Source of the DNA: Rhodopseudomonas palustris
Lineage (GTDB): Bacteria > Pseudomonadota > Alphaproteobacteria > Rhizobiales > Xanthobacteraceae
Assembly (NCBI RefSeq): GCF_003031265.1
Contig: NZ_CP019966.1
Coordinates: 2,976,001-3,040,000, forward strand
Direction of reading: 5' to 3'
DNA length: 64,000 nt
Positions 46,777 through 56,157 of the stretch are shown here, one piece after another. Positions within the stretch are counted from its first letter, which is position 1. Every line of letters starts with the position of its first letter. Under the pieces are notes generated by a model that made no database searches, was not told the DNA's origin, and saw nothing but the letters and a program-made list of their open reading frames with translations. The position numbers and the translations under genes are program-made.

Positions 46777-46884
46777 CCGGGAGTTGGCCTCATCCCCTTG
46801 CATCGCGCAGGGCGTTGACGTACCGGGCAGGAACTCGGAAAGCAATCCCGAAAGGCCCGTACGGGCCCGGACCTGGAACCCGCA

Positions 46885-47421
46885 ATGATTTGGCCGTTCA
46901 ATCTGCTCCGTCCGCCCCGGACGCCGTCGCGCGGCACCATTGAAGCGATCTATGGCACGATCGTGGCGCAGTCGCGCCTGCCGGTCTTTTACCAGCAATT
47001 CGGCGTCGCCGACACCGTCAACGGCCGATTCGAGATGCTGGTGGTCCATCTGTGGCTGGTGCTGCGGCGGATTCGCAGCATCCAGGACGCATCGACCTTC
47101 GCCCAGGCGCTGTTCGACTATTTCTGCAGCGACCTCGACGCCAACCTGCGCGAGCTTGGCGTCGGCGACCTGTCGGTGCCGAAGCGGATGCAGGCCTTCG
47201 GGGAAGCATTCTACGGCCGCTCGGCGGCGTATGATCTGGCGCTGACGGAAGGCCGCGAGGACCTCGAGCTGGCGCTGAACCGGAACGTTCTCGACGGCGC
47301 CGACATTGAGAACGCGCGCAAGCTGGCGGTCTATGTCGGGCAGGTGATTGACGCGCTCGACGCGGTGCCGCCGGCCAAGCTGCGCAGCGGCGAGCTGCCG
47401 TTTCCGCAGCCCACCGCTTAA
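46885..47421 (+). CDS. Ubiquinol-cytochrome c chaperone (Cbp3/UQCC1-like)
   Basis: 178 residues: YGTIVAQSRLPVFYQQFGVADTVNGRFEMLVVHLWLVLRRI and FAQALFDYFCSDLDANLRELGVGDLSVPKRMQAFGEAFYGR. These match the Ubiq_cyt_C_chap family, which in mitochondria assists translation and assembly of cytochrome b. In bacteria a role in assembling the bc1 complex is inferred. Followed 17 bases later by the DUF177 gene, with which it is probably co-transcribed. Confidence 0.9.
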   Translation: MIWPFNLLRPPRTPSRGTIEAIYGTIVAQSRLPVFYQQFGVADTVNGRFEMLVVHLWLVLRRIRSIQDASTFAQALFDYFCSDLDANLRELGVGDLSVPKRMQAFGEAFYGRSAAYDLALTEGREDLELALNRNVLDGADIENARKLAVYVGQVIDALDAVPPAKLRSGELPFPQPTA

Positions 47422-47438
47422 GACGAGGACTTTCGACG

Positions 47439-48005
47439 ATGGCGAGCGAAGATAATCCGTGGAGCGTGCCGGTGGTGGTGCTGCAGATTCCCGAAACCGG
47501 GCTGCACCGCGACATCGTTGCGAGCGCTGCGGAGCGGGAGGCGATCAGCGCGCTCGGCGATCTGCGCGGGGTCGCGGAGGCCACCGCGTCATTTGATCTG
47601 AAGCCGTTCACTGACGGCCGCGTCCATCTCACCGGACGGGTGCGCGCCAAGGTGACGCAGACCTGCGTGGTGACGCTCGATCCGGTCGACAATGTCATCG
47701 ACGAGAGCGTCGATCTCACCTTCCTGCCGCCGGAGCAGATTCGCGAGCTGTCCGACACGGTCGACGAGGAGGGCGAGCCCGATCCAGGCGATCCACCGGA
47801 GGCGATCGAACGCGGCATCATCGATATCGGCCGCGTCGCCACCGATGCGTTGTATCTCGGACTCGATCCTTATCCGCGCAAACCGGACGCGGTGTTCGAG
47901 CCGGTCGTCGATCGCGACGATCCCGACATGAACCCGTTCGCGGCGTTGAAAGCGCTGCAACAGCCAGCGGCCTCGGACAGTCCGCGCAAGCCGAAAAAGG
48001 GCTGA
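47439..48005 (+). CDS. DUF177 (YceD-like) protein
   Basis: 188 residues. The DUF177 pattern LTGRVRAKVTQTCVVTLDPVDNVIDESVDLTFLPPEQ is visible, ending with a region rich in acidic residues and then GLDPYPRKPDAVF near the C terminus. YceD-type proteins are associated with ribosome large-subunit biogenesis and lie next to rpmF-plsX-fabH in many genomes; rpmF is absent here. No ribosomal gene lies between it and plsX, only the 240-base spacer with a hairpin element. Confidence 0.87.
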   Translation: MASEDNPWSVPVVVLQIPETGLHRDIVASAAEREAISALGDLRGVAEATASFDLKPFTDGRVHLTGRVRAKVTQTCVVTLDPVDNVIDESVDLTFLPPEQIRELSDTVDEEGEPDPGDPPEAIERGIIDIGRVATDALYLGLDPYPRKPDAVFEPVVDRDDPDMNPFAALKALQQPAASDSPRKPKKG

Positions 48006-48111
48006 GCGGACAGCGTTTGCCCAGCCGCCGCAGACGCGGCCTGTTCGCAGCCGAAAATCATGCGCACACGCTACGAAATGCGACTTAAATCTGCCCGATC
48101 AAGATGTTGTA

Positions 48112-48192
48112 TCGGGGCGGAGAATGGCTATTGTCCGGCCAAATCGGTGTGCAGCGCTGCACGCTTTTCACCGCCCCGACGGGGCTTTTTTT
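48112..48192 (+). promoter_or_regulatory. Possible attenuator-type hairpin element upstream of plsX
   Basis: TCGGGGCGG (48112-48120) can pair with CCGCCCCGA (48171-48179), enclosing a perfect 14-base palindrome GTGCAGCGCTGCAC (48149-48162). The same CCGCCCC stretch can instead pair with downstream GGGGC (48181-48185), giving a five-base GC stem followed by seven T. The two pairings exclude each other, as in attenuators. It may simply be a terminator of the upstream operon. Confidence 0.45.
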
Positions 48193-48245
48193 GAGTCCAC
48201 GGCCAAGCGCACAAGGTCGCAGGCGATCAGGCTTCCGGAACGCCC

Positions 48246-49307
48246 ATGCCTCAAAAAGTTCGAATCGCGCTCGACGCAATGGGGGGCGATTTCGGCCCCT
48301 CCGTCGTGATACCCGGCGCGGCGATCTCACTCGGCCGGCATCCGGACGTTGAATTCCTGCTCTACGGCGACGCCAAGCTGATCGAGAAAGAGCTGGCCGC
48401 GCATCCGGCGCTGCGCAAAGCCTCGCGCGTCATTCACACCGATGTCGCCGTGGCGATGCACGACAAGCCGAGCGTGGCGCTGCGCCGCGGTCGCTACAAA
48501 TCGTCGATGTGGCAGGCGATCGACGCGGTGAAGAAGACCGAGGCCGACGTCACGGTCTCGGCCGGCAACACCGGCGCGCTGATGGCGATGGCGCGATTCT
48601 GCCTGCGCACGCTGCCGGGCATCGACCGTCCGGCGATCGCGGCCACCTGGCCGACCATGCGAGGCGATTCGGTGGTGCTCGATCTCGGCGCCTCGATCGG
48701 CGGCGACGCGCAGCACCTGAAGGCGCTCGCGGTCATGGGCGCGGCGATGGCCAGCGTGCTGTTCGACCTGGAGCGGCCGACCGTGGGCCTGCTCAATATC
48801 GGCGTCGAAGAGATCAAAGGCGGCGAGGAGATCCGCGAGGCGGCCGAGTTGCTGCGCGCGATGAATTCGCAGCGTTTCGATTTCATCGGCTTCGTCGAGG
48901 GCGACGGCATCGGCAAGGGCGCCGCCGACGTCATCGTGTCGGAGGGCTTCGCCGGCAATATCGCGCTGAAGGCAGCGGAGGGCACCGCCCGCCAGCTCGC
49001 CGAATATCTGCGCGCCGCGATGTCCCGGACCTGGCGGTCGAAGATCGGCTATCTGTTCGCGCGCGACGCCTTCAAGGCGCTCAAGGACAAGATGGACCCC
49101 AACAAGTCCAACGGCGGCGTTTTCCTCGGGCTTAACGGAATCGTGGTCAAGAGCCACGGCGGAACCAATGCCGAGGGCTTTGCCTACGCAGTCGATGTTG
49201 GCTATGACATGGTCCGCTACGATCTCCTGACCAAGATCAATCAAACGCTCAATCGTGATGCCGGCGCGTTGGTCGCGACGCCGAGCGCTCAGGAGGTTGT
49301 CTCGTGA
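48246..49307 (+). CDS. plsX: Phosphate acyltransferase PlsX
   Basis: 353 residues. PlsX converts acyl-ACP to acyl phosphate, the donor for PlsY in phosphatidic-acid synthesis. Conserved blocks: [89 protein letters not shown] and [23 protein letters not shown]. ATG 48246 gives the standard N terminus. Overlaps fabH by four bases (GTGA). Confidence 0.95.
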   Translation: MPQKVRIALDAMGGDFGPSVVIPGAAISLGRHPDVEFLLYGDAKLIEKELAAHPALRKASRVIHTDVAVAMHDKPSVALRRGRYKSSMWQAIDAVKKTEADVTVSAGNTGALMAMARFCLRTLPGIDRPAIAATWPTMRGDSVVLDLGASIGGDAQHLKALAVMGAAMASVLFDLERPTVGLLNIGVEEIKGGEEIREAAELLRAMNSQRFDFIGFVEGDGIGKGAADVIVSEGFAGNIALKAAEGTARQLAEYLRAAMSRTWRSKIGYLFARDAFKALKDKMDPNKSNGGVFLGLNGIVVKSHGGTNAEGFAYAVDVGYDMVRYDLLTKINQTLNRDAGALVATPSAQEVVS

Positions 49308-50281
49308 CGGTGATTCGTTCGGTCGTACTGGGCTGCGGCGCTTACTTGCCGGAGCGGGTCCTAACCAACGAAGAACTGGCCCGGACGGTCGACACCTCGG
49401 ACGAATGGATCGTCCAGCGCACCGGAATCCGCGAACGCCACATCGCCGCCGACGGCGAATTCACCTCGCATCTGGCCACCAAGGCCGCCCAGGCGGCGCT
49501 CGACAATGCGGGCCTGACCGCCGATCAGATCGACCTGATCGTGCTGGCGACCTCGACCCCCGACCACACCTTCCCGGCGACCGCGGTGCAGGTTCAGGCC
49601 GCGCTCGGCATGACCCACGGTGTCGCCTTCGACCTCCAGGCGGTGTGCTCCGGCTTCGTGTTCGCGGTCGCCACTGCGGACAATTACCTGCGCGCCGGCT
49701 CGGCCAAGCGAGCGCTGGTGATCGGCGCCGAGACGTTCTCCCGCATCCTCGACTGGAATGATCGCGGCACCTGCGTGCTGTTCGGCGACGGTGCCGGCGC
49801 GATCGTGCTCGAAGCGCAGGAAGGCTGGGGCACCTCGGCCGACCGCGGCGTGCTGACCACACATCTGCGTTCGGACGGCCGTCACAAACACAAATTGTAC
49901 GTCGACGGCGGCCCGTCGAGCACCCAAACCGTCGGCCATCTACGGATGGAAGGGCGCGAGGTGTTCAAGCACGCGGTCGGCATGATCACCGGGGTGATCG
50001 TCGACGCCTTCAACGCCTCCGGCACCAGCGCCGACAATGTCGACTGGTTTGTGCCGCATCAGGCCAACAAGCGGATCATCGACGCCTCGGCGCAGAAGCT
50101 GCATATCGCGCCGGAGAAGGTTGTGATGACGGTCGACCGCCACGGCAATACCTCGGCGGCCTCGATTCCGCTGGCGTTGTGCACTGCGGTCGCCGATGGC
50201 CGCATCCAGAAGGGCCACCTCGTTCTGCTCGAGGCGATGGGCGGCGGCTTCACCTGGGGCGCCGCGCTGCTCCGCTGGTAG
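49304..50281 (+). CDS. fabH: 3-oxoacyl-[acyl-carrier-protein] synthase III
   Basis: 325 residues. FabH starts fatty-acid synthesis by condensing acetyl-CoA with malonyl-ACP. The active-site Cys is in [10 protein letters not shown] (C115), His in VPHQANKRI, and Asn in [17 protein letters not shown] 49304 overlaps the plsX stop. The plsX-fabH-ihfA run is conserved in alphaproteobacteria. After fabH there is a 133-base gap before ihfA that probably holds a separate promoter. Confidence 0.95.
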   Translation: MTVIRSVVLGCGAYLPERVLTNEELARTVDTSDEWIVQRTGIRERHIAADGEFTSHLATKAAQAALDNAGLTADQIDLIVLATSTPDHTFPATAVQVQAALGMTHGVAFDLQAVCSGFVFAVATADNYLRAGSAKRALVIGAETFSRILDWNDRGTCVLFGDGAGAIVLEAQEGWGTSADRGVLTTHLRSDGRHKHKLYVDGGPSSTQTVGHLRMEGREVFKHAVGMITGVIVDAFNASGTSADNVDWFVPHQANKRIIDASAQKLHIAPEKVVMTVDRHGNTSAASIPLALCTAVADGRIQKGHLVLLEAMGGGFTWGAALLRW

Positions 50282-50414
50282 TTGTGCGCGTAAAATTTTA
50301 GCAGCATTTCCATGGCGTTCGGTGCTAACTTTGAGACGCGGTGGAGTTGACCGCCGGTAGTTAACCTCTTAATTTCAGCGCGGATTTTTCTTTCGCCGTG
50401 AGGTGGGGCAGGCG

Positions 50415-50771
50415 ATGGCCGGACGAACAGTCACACGTGTCGATCTATGCGAGGCGGTCTATCAGAAGGTCGGCCTGTCGCGCACCGAGTCGTCGGCATT
50501 CGTCGAACTGGTGTTGAAAGAGATCACCGACTGCCTCGAGCGGGGCGAGACGGTGAAGCTGTCGTCGTTCGGGTCGTTCCTGGTCCGGCAAAAGGGGCAA
50601 CGCATCGGGCGCAACCCGAAGACCGGCACCGAAGTGCCGATCTCGCCGCGCCGGGTGATGGTGTTCAAGCCATCGGCGATCCTGAAGCAGCGCATCAACG
50701 CCAATGGTGCCGTGCCGGCAGCCGACGACGAGTCTGAAGAAAACGCAGCCGCAACCGCATCCGGCAGCTGA
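50415..50771 (+). CDS. ihfA: Integration host factor subunit alpha
   Basis: 118 residues from ATG 50415 (GTG at 50403 is also in frame). IHF bends DNA as an alpha/beta heterodimer and aids recombination, replication and transcription. The core is [32 protein letters not shown] and the DNA-binding arm [24 protein letters not shown] with the intercalating proline. The C-terminal tail is longer and acidic. ihfB is not in this window. Confidence 0.94.
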   Translation: MAGRTVTRVDLCEAVYQKVGLSRTESSAFVELVLKEITDCLERGETVKLSSFGSFLVRQKGQRIGRNPKTGTEVPISPRRVMVFKPSAILKQRINANGAVPAADDESEENAAATASGS

Positions 50772-50785
50772 CGGGGAGCTGGCCT

Positions 50786-51505
50786 TTGGACAAGGCACCC
50801 GACGCATTCCGCACCATTAGCGAGGTCGCAGCCGAGCTCGACATTCCACAGCACGTGCTGCGGTTCTGGGAAACAAGGTTCACCCAGATCAAGCCGATGA
50901 AGCGGTCGGGCGGGCGGCGCTACTACCGGCCCGACGACGTCGATCTGCTCAAGGGCATCCGCCGTCTGCTATACGGCGAGGGCTACACCATCCGCGGTGT
51001 GCAGCGGATCCTGAAAGAGCACGGCATTAAATCGGTGCAGCGGCTGGCCGACGCCGAGGTCCACGCCAGTTTCGGCGCGGTCGAGGCGGCGATCACCCGG
51101 ACCGTGGCCGAGGAAGAAGAGTTTGAGCCCGTTCCCGGCGGCATTGATGCCGATGACGACGACTACGATGGTGAGGACGAAGGGCTCGACCTGCACGCCA
51201 CGATGGCCGAACCGGATCGGCGCGCAGCACCCGCGCCGCGACGTACCCTCGAGGCCGAGTCGCGCCACGCGCCGCGGTTCGACGATCACGAGGACGACGA
51301 CCACGACGACGATTTCGCCGTCGAGCCGGCTCCCGTCATGGCAGCTCCCGGCCGCCCGCCGCGGTTCGATCTTCCGCCGCTGGAGTTCCCCGCCGCCAAG
51401 GCGCCGCCGGCTCCGCCACCGGTCGATCTTGGTCCGCTTCGCGCCGCACTGACCGATCTGATCGCCTGCCGCGAACTGCTCGACGCCGCGATCAAGGACG
51501 GCTGA
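50786..51505 (+). CDS. MerR-family transcriptional regulator
   Basis: 239 residues from TTG 50786, with GGGGAG upstream. The MerR DNA-binding domain is at the N terminus: [60 protein letters not shown]. The rest is a disordered, acidic and Pro-rich region, not the usual metal-binding C-terminal end. It lies 14 bases after ihfA and is conserved in that position in related genomes. Its effector is unknown. Confidence 0.88.
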   Translation: MDKAPDAFRTISEVAAELDIPQHVLRFWETRFTQIKPMKRSGGRRYYRPDDVDLLKGIRRLLYGEGYTIRGVQRILKEHGIKSVQRLADAEVHASFGAVEAAITRTVAEEEEFEPVPGGIDADDDDYDGEDEGLDLHATMAEPDRRAAPAPRRTLEAESRHAPRFDDHEDDDHDDDFAVEPAPVMAAPGRPPRFDLPPLEFPAAKAPPAPPPVDLGPLRAALTDLIACRELLDAAIKDG

Positions 51506-51839
51506 GGACAGGCGAGGGTCTTGAGCAATAAGCTCAAGACTCCGGTCTAAGGTTCGGCAGAGCTTTCAGTTTCGTCGCGGCCGGACTTGTCCCAATCATT
51601 CACGATTGGGCTTGTCGGCGAGCATGTGAGGGCCGTCGACTTGCCGATGCCCAGCACCGCGCTCGGGCACTAGAGTATGGAGACCGTGGGAGCGTAAACG
51701 GCCGGCGGCGTCTGAGGTCGCGTGCGGACCGGACGCCAGATCCTGCCCCGCATTCTTCGCCAAACACGCCCCCGAATTGATCTTCCGCAGCTTGCGCGAA
51801 CGCGCGATCGCCGCTACAGCATCAGGGCCGAAACGGCAT
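51506..51839. other. Intergenic region with two hairpins before tRNA-Pro
   Basis: 334 bases without a gene. GTCTTGAG-N7-CTCAAGAC (51518-51540) is an eight-base hairpin right after the MerR gene, lacking a T tract. CCCAATC-N6-GATTGGG (51591-51610) is a second. A possible tRNA promoter has TTGCGC (51792-51797), a 16-base spacer and CTACAG (51814-51819), ending 20 bases before the tRNA. Confidence 0.4.
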
Positions 51840-51917
51840 CGGAGCGTGGCGCAGCCCGGTTAGCGCACTAGTCTGGGAGACTAGGGGTCGAAGGTTCAAA
51901 TCCTTTCGCTCCGACCA
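51840..51917 (+). tRNA. tRNA-Pro (anticodon GGG)
   Basis: A complete cloverleaf: acceptor arms CGGAGCG / CGCTCCG, D arm with GCGC...GCGC, anticodon arm CTAGT / ACTAG with loop CTGGGAG (anticodon GGG, reading proline codons CCC and CCU), and T arm with loop TTCAAAT. The 3' CCA is encoded (51915-51917). The gene-poor stretch that follows may be an old integration site, but no second copy of the tRNA end was seen. Confidence 0.95.
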
Positions 51918-52065
51918 TTTATCGGCCTTCGGTATTTTGTTCATCGAGTGCGGCGCGAGTTATGGCGCGCTTTATTCTGCCTCGGCTCCAGCCATAGAAT
52001 TTAGGCGGGTCGCGGCCGCTAGGTCCAACACTCCTTATCGAGACGAGCTTTAGAGGGCGCACGAC

Positions 52066-52293
52066 ATGTCGTCGTTCTGGCAATCGGTGAAGAATGCCTT
52101 CATCCCTTGGCGGCTGCTGGAGCGGGACGGGGACGATGGCGGCGCCGGTATGCGCACGATCGAATTCGGGCAGACCATGATCGATGGGACGGCTGGTGAC
52201 GGTCTCACCGACGTCACAGCCGCCGTCCATCACCACCCCCACGATGATCTGCCAAGTCATCCGGCGCCGGATAAGAGGACTGCGAATAGCTAG
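52066..52293 (+). CDS. Possible small ORF after tRNA-Pro
   Basis: 75 codons with a plausible start MSSFWQSVKNAFIPWRLLERDG but no recognised family and no distinctive ribosome site. The opposite-strand frame here is open too. This may be a remnant rather than a gene. Confidence 0.25.
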   Translation: MSSFWQSVKNAFIPWRLLERDGDDGGAGMRTIEFGQTMIDGTAGDGLTDVTAAVHHHPHDDLPSHPAPDKRTANS

Positions 52294-52610
52294 GTTGGCG
52301 CAATCGCCGGGCGAAGTCGGAATTACTACTCGCTCCGAAGTAACAGTTCTCAGAATCGATCAAAAGACAGTCTGACACGACAATTTGTCGCATCTCGGAC
52401 TTGCGTCGATACGCGCACTCGCAAGCACTGTGCATCAGCTAATCGCTGACAGGCGCTGAAGAACCTTCCATCAACTAATCACTTGTCGATTGCCCCCATT
52501 CGTCCGCGTCGCGCGGCCGGTTTGAGGTATTCTATGCTGCGACCTCGTGTTCGGACGGACATGCTCGATTACAGCAGCGATGGCGCTGGGCCTCCCAGCA
52601 ACATCGGGGC
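52294..52610. other. Upstream region of TonB-dependent receptor
   Basis: 317 bases, noticeably more A+T-rich than its neighbours, with no gene I can support. It should contain the receptor promoter. I looked for an obvious Fur/Irr-like TTGCAA or 19-bp palindrome and did not find one. Confidence 0.4.
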
Positions 52611-54905
52611 ATGGGCATGTTTCAAACAACAACAAAAGCGACAGGGCGAACTCTTCTGCTCTGCACCGTCGGTGCGGTCGCGCTGACGATTCCAATTCCG
52701 CAGGGCGCGCAAGCGCAATCCAATCTGCCGGCCGTCACCGTGGATGCGCCGCGGGCCGAGCGGGCGCGCACCGCGCGTCCAGTCGCCAGCACGCGCGCCG
52801 GCACCACGCGACGCGTTGCCGCTCGCCGGGAGGCGCGGCCGCCTGCGCCGGTCGCGCCGGTGCCATACGTGACACCGTCGACCGGCACGCTCGGCGCGCT
52901 GCCGGCAAGCTACGCGGGCGGCCAGGTCGCGAGTGGCGGGCAGGTCGGTTTCCTCGGCAATCGCAGCCTGCTCGACACGCCGTTCAGCCAGACCAACTAC
53001 ACCGCCAAGCTTATGCAGGATCAGCAGGCGCGCACGATCCGCGACGTCGTCGCCAACGATCCATCGGTGCGGGCGGTGACGTCCGCCGGCGGCGGGCAGG
53101 ACGGCTATTTCATCCGCGGCTTCTACTACGACGTCGGCGATTTGGCGCTGAACGGCATGTACGGCATGGCGCCGTTCTGGAGCGTCGGCGCCAATTTCAT
53201 CGAACGGGTCGAAATCCTCAAAGGCCCGACCGCGCTGCTCACCGGCATCTCGCCGCTGGGCGCGGTCGGCGGCAGCATCAATCTCGTCACCAAGAAGGCG
53301 CCGGATTACGACATCACCCAGCTCACCGCGACCTACGCCTCGCGCTCGCAATTCGGCCTGCAGGCCGATGTGGCGCGGCGCTATGGCGAGCACAAGGAGT
53401 GGGGCGTCCGCTTCAACGGCAGCTACAGCGACGGCAAGACGCCGTTCGACCGGCAGAGCAGCGAATTCGGCAACGCCGTGTTGGGCCTGGATTATCGCGG
53501 CGAGAACGTCCGGGTCTCGGCCGACGTCGGTTATCAGGCCAACAACCTGAATCCGCCGATCCGGTTCTTCAGTTTCCAGTCGAGCGTTGTGCCGCTGCCG
53601 CCCGCGCCCGCGGCCAACTCCAACGCGATTCCGGATTGGGCCTATTGGAAACCGAAGGACACCTTCGCTACCGTGCGCGCCGAAGTCGACGTCACGCCCG
53701 GCCTCACGGTGTACGGCGCGGCCGGGTATCATCAGGCCAAGATCGATTTCAAATTCCTGTCGCCGACCATCATCAACCAGGCGGGCGACTATGGCTCGCG
53801 CCCGTTCGCCGGCGAGCAGACGTTCACGGCCAAGACCGGTGAAGTCGGGCTACGCGGGGAGGCCGACACCGGGCCGATCAACCACAAATTCGTGGTGAAC
53901 TACGGGGTATTCGATCGTCCCAGCGACAGCTCCTATCTGGGCGCAAACAGTCTCGTCGGATCGAACATCTACAACTACAAAGCGATCCCCGAACCGTTGT
54001 TCTCGGTCCCAAGCAGCAACTCTGTCAGCCTGAAGCAGTGGAGCGTCGGGGCCGCGGATACGATGTCGATCCTGAACGGCGGCGTTCAGGCCGTGGTCGG
54101 CGTTCGGCGCCAGCACGTCAGCAACAGCTCGACCGATCTGCTCACCGGCGTCACCACCGGGCAGGACGGCGCAGCCTGGAGCCCGGCCTATGCGCTGCTG
54201 ATCCGGCCGCTGTCGAACGTGACGCTGTATGCCAACTACATCGAAGGGCTGCAGCCGGGCACGACCGTGGGGATCGGCTATGAAAATGTCGGCCAGGTGT
54301 TTGCGCCGTTCCAGACCAAGCAGGTCGAAACCGGCGTGAAGGTCGACTTCGGCAAGATCAGCGTCACCGGCAGCCTGTTCGAGATCAAGCAGCCGAGCGC
54401 GATCGCGTCGAGTGCGAACGGCGTGTTGACGCTGTCGGCCAACGGCGAGCAGCGCAACCGTGGCGCCGAGCTCAACGTGTTCGGTGAAATGGCGCCGGGC
54501 CTGCGGCTGCTCGGCGGCGCCACGTTTATCGACGGCGTGCTGGAAAAGACCGACAGAGGTCTCAACGACGGCAATCGTGCGCCGGGCGTTGCGCGGGTCA
54601 ACGTCAATCTCGGCGCCGAGGTCGACGTGCCGGGCGTCGACGGCCTGACGTTGACGGGCCGTGTGATCCACACCGGCTGGACCTTTGCCAACGCCGCCAA
54701 CACCCAGGTGCTGCCAGCGTGGACGCGGTTCGATCTCGGAGCCCGGTACACCTTCCTGTCGCCGTGGAACGGCAAGCCAATCGTGGTGCGGGCAGCGATC
54801 GAGAACGTGGAAAACGTGGCCTACTACGCGTCGTCTTATAGCGGTACCGCGATCGGGCTCGGCGCGCCACGGACCTACTTGTTGTCGACGACGTTCAACT
54901 TCTGA
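52611..54905 (+). CDS. TonB-dependent outer-membrane receptor, siderophore-type
   Basis: 764 residues. A signal peptide (LLLCTVGAVALTIPIPQGAQAQ) is followed by a TonB-box-like LPAVTVDAP, a low-complexity Ala/Arg linker, and the plug domain: ARTIRDVVANDPSVRAVTSAGGGQDGYFIRGFY and RVEILKGPTALLTGISPLGAVGGSINLVTKKA. The beta-barrel ends in LSTTFNF with terminal Phe, as needed for outer-membrane insertion. The family mostly imports ferric siderophores. No ABC transporter or siderophore synthesis genes are adjacent, so the ligand is unknown. Confidence 0.9.
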   Translation: MGMFQTTTKATGRTLLLCTVGAVALTIPIPQGAQAQSNLPAVTVDAPRAERARTARPVASTRAGTTRRVAARREARPPAPVAPVPYVTPSTGTLGALPASYAGGQVASGGQVGFLGNRSLLDTPFSQTNYTAKLMQDQQARTIRDVVANDPSVRAVTSAGGGQDGYFIRGFYYDVGDLALNGMYGMAPFWSVGANFIERVEILKGPTALLTGISPLGAVGGSINLVTKKAPDYDITQLTATYASRSQFGLQADVARRYGEHKEWGVRFNGSYSDGKTPFDRQSSEFGNAVLGLDYRGENVRVSADVGYQANNLNPPIRFFSFQSSVVPLPPAPAANSNAIPDWAYWKPKDTFATVRAEVDVTPGLTVYGAAGYHQAKIDFKFLSPTIINQAGDYGSRPFAGEQTFTAKTGEVGLRGEADTGPINHKFVVNYGVFDRPSDSSYLGANSLVGSNIYNYKAIPEPLFSVPSSNSVSLKQWSVGAADTMSILNGGVQAVVGVRRQHVSNSSTDLLTGVTTGQDGAAWSPAYALLIRPLSNVTLYANYIEGLQPGTTVGIGYENVGQVFAPFQTKQVETGVKVDFGKISVTGSLFEIKQPSAIASSANGVLTLSANGEQRNRGAELNVFGEMAPGLRLLGGATFIDGVLEKTDRGLNDGNRAPGVARVNVNLGAEVDVPGVDGLTLTGRVIHTGWTFANAANTQVLPAWTRFDLGARYTFLSPWNGKPIVVRAAIENVENVAYYASSYSGTAIGLGAPRTYLLSTTFNF

Positions 54906-55062
54906 TCGACCAGGGCCGTCCCGCGTCGCCTTGGCTGCGCGGGGCGGCGGCTTGCCGCGACGATCTGACCGTGACGGCCTCAGGTTACCGGCAGCCCACA
55001 TCCTTCCGCGGTTCATTGAAATGTCATAACGTCGTTGCATCGCGACAAGCGAGGATTCGACG

Positions 55063-55500
55063 ATGCGACTGCGTGTACGGAAGGCCGCCCATTTTCTCGA
55101 ACGAACCGGGCTGGCGCTGGCCGGCGCGGCGTGTGGCACCTTCGTCGGCGCTCATGTCGGCACCAGCTTCGCGGCCTTGACCACAATCGGCTTCTTGCTG
55201 GGGATGATCGCGCTCGGCGCGATCGGGTTTTATCTCGGCATCGACATTCCGCCGCTGCCATTCCACGGTGCCGACGAGGACAGCCGCGCCAGCGGCAAGA
55301 TCGACGCCGCGGAGTTTCTCAGCGCATTCGGGACGTTTCTGGCGACGCTCGCGGCGTTTGCGTCCGTCAGCGCCGTGGTGCTGCGGCTCAACCTGCATTC
55401 GGTCTGGAGCTGGCTGATTTTGATCGGCTGGCTCGCCGGCGTGACAATGCAGATCACCGCCGGCGCGATCGCCCGGATACGCCGCGCGCACGCCCACTAA
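55063..55500 (+). CDS. Hypothetical membrane protein
   Basis: 145 residues with about four hydrophobic segments (LALAGAACGTFVGAHVG; LTTIGFLLGMIALGAIGFYLGI; FGTFLATLAAFASVSAVVL; WSWLILIGWLAGVTMQITAG). No family recognised. ATG 55063 is preceded by GCGAGGATTCG. It ends in a bidirectional terminator at 55528-55551 shared with the convergent gene. Confidence 0.65.
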   Translation: MRLRVRKAAHFLERTGLALAGAACGTFVGAHVGTSFAALTTIGFLLGMIALGAIGFYLGIDIPPLPFHGADEDSRASGKIDAAEFLSAFGTFLATLAAFASVSAVVLRLNLHSVWSWLILIGWLAGVTMQITAGAIARIRRAHAH

Positions 55501-55527
55501 ACCTAGCTTTCATCTCCCCAGAAACGA

Positions 55528-55551
55528 AAACCGCCCCGGAGGGCGGTTTTC
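55528..55551. terminator. Bidirectional intrinsic terminator
   Basis: AAAACCGCCC-CGGA-GGGCGGTTTT is a perfect symmetric stem with T runs on both sides, between the convergent genes 55063-55500 and 55617-55949. Confidence 0.92.
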
Positions 55552-55616
55552 CAGCATCGTGGCGAGCTCTGCTTGGCCTGACCCGCCGCGCGGCGCGGGT
55601 AGGCTCCGCAGCGGGA

Positions 55617-55949
55617 TTACTTGCGCCCGAGAAAACCGGCGACCGGCTCCGGCAGCGGGATCTTGGCGACGAGCTGCGGGGCGAACACCACCGCGGCGAT
55701 CGCCAGCGCGATCAAAACCGGCAACAGTTCGAACGACGACACCTCGACCACGATCCAGATCGCCACGATCAGCGCGGCGAGCTCGGCGGCAAAATACATC
55801 AGCACCGTGGTGAAGCCGGGCTTCGGCGACTTGGTCAGCGCTGGCGCCGTGAAGGCGACGAACACCGAAAACACCAGAAGCGCGACCAGCAGCAGGAACA
55901 GAAACGCCGCGGTCTGAAGGGTGGCTGCCAGCATGATCGGGGACTCCAT
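55617..55949 (-). CDS. Hypothetical membrane protein
   Basis: 110 residues with three hydrophobic segments (AAFLFLLLVALLVFSVFVAFTA; MYFAAELAALIVAIWIVVE; LLPVLIALAIAAVVFAPQLVA). No family recognised. Either ATG 55949 or ATG 55934 (MLAATLQ) could be the start. It shares a terminator with the gene on the other strand. Confidence 0.65.
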   Translation of the reverse strand: MESPIMLAATLQTAAFLFLLLVALLVFSVFVAFTAPALTKSPKPGFTTVLMYFAAELAALIVAIWIVVEVSSFELLPVLIALAIAAVVFAPQLVAKIPLPEPVAGFLGRK

Positions 55950-56157
55950 AAGGATCGACTGAATCTGCCTGCAAGACTAGGGCAATTCACCGAATCGCAA
56001 AAGCGCGGCGCTGTCCGGGACGCGCCTGACGACGAATGCAGGCCGGCTGCAATGCCTTGCGATGGACTCGCGCAAGCGATGACCTGCAGCTAAGCTCGCC
56101 CCTGCAGCTCCGGCTCGAACCGGAGCGCATCAAAAAACGGGAAGGGACGACGCGACC

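Noticed and set aside
48104-48352. An 82-codon frame starting in the plsX leader
   Set aside because: It runs out of frame into plsX, has no ribosome site and matches nothing; the hairpin element explains the region better.
51919-52260. A 113-codon minus-strand frame after tRNA-Pro
   Set aside because: No known family, no good start, and it overlaps another open frame on the plus strand; the stretch looks non-coding or decayed.
51840-52610. tRNA-Pro as a current attachment site of an integrated element
   Set aside because: I saw no integrase and no repeated copy of the tRNA 3' end in the window. Kept only as a remark in the receptor finding.
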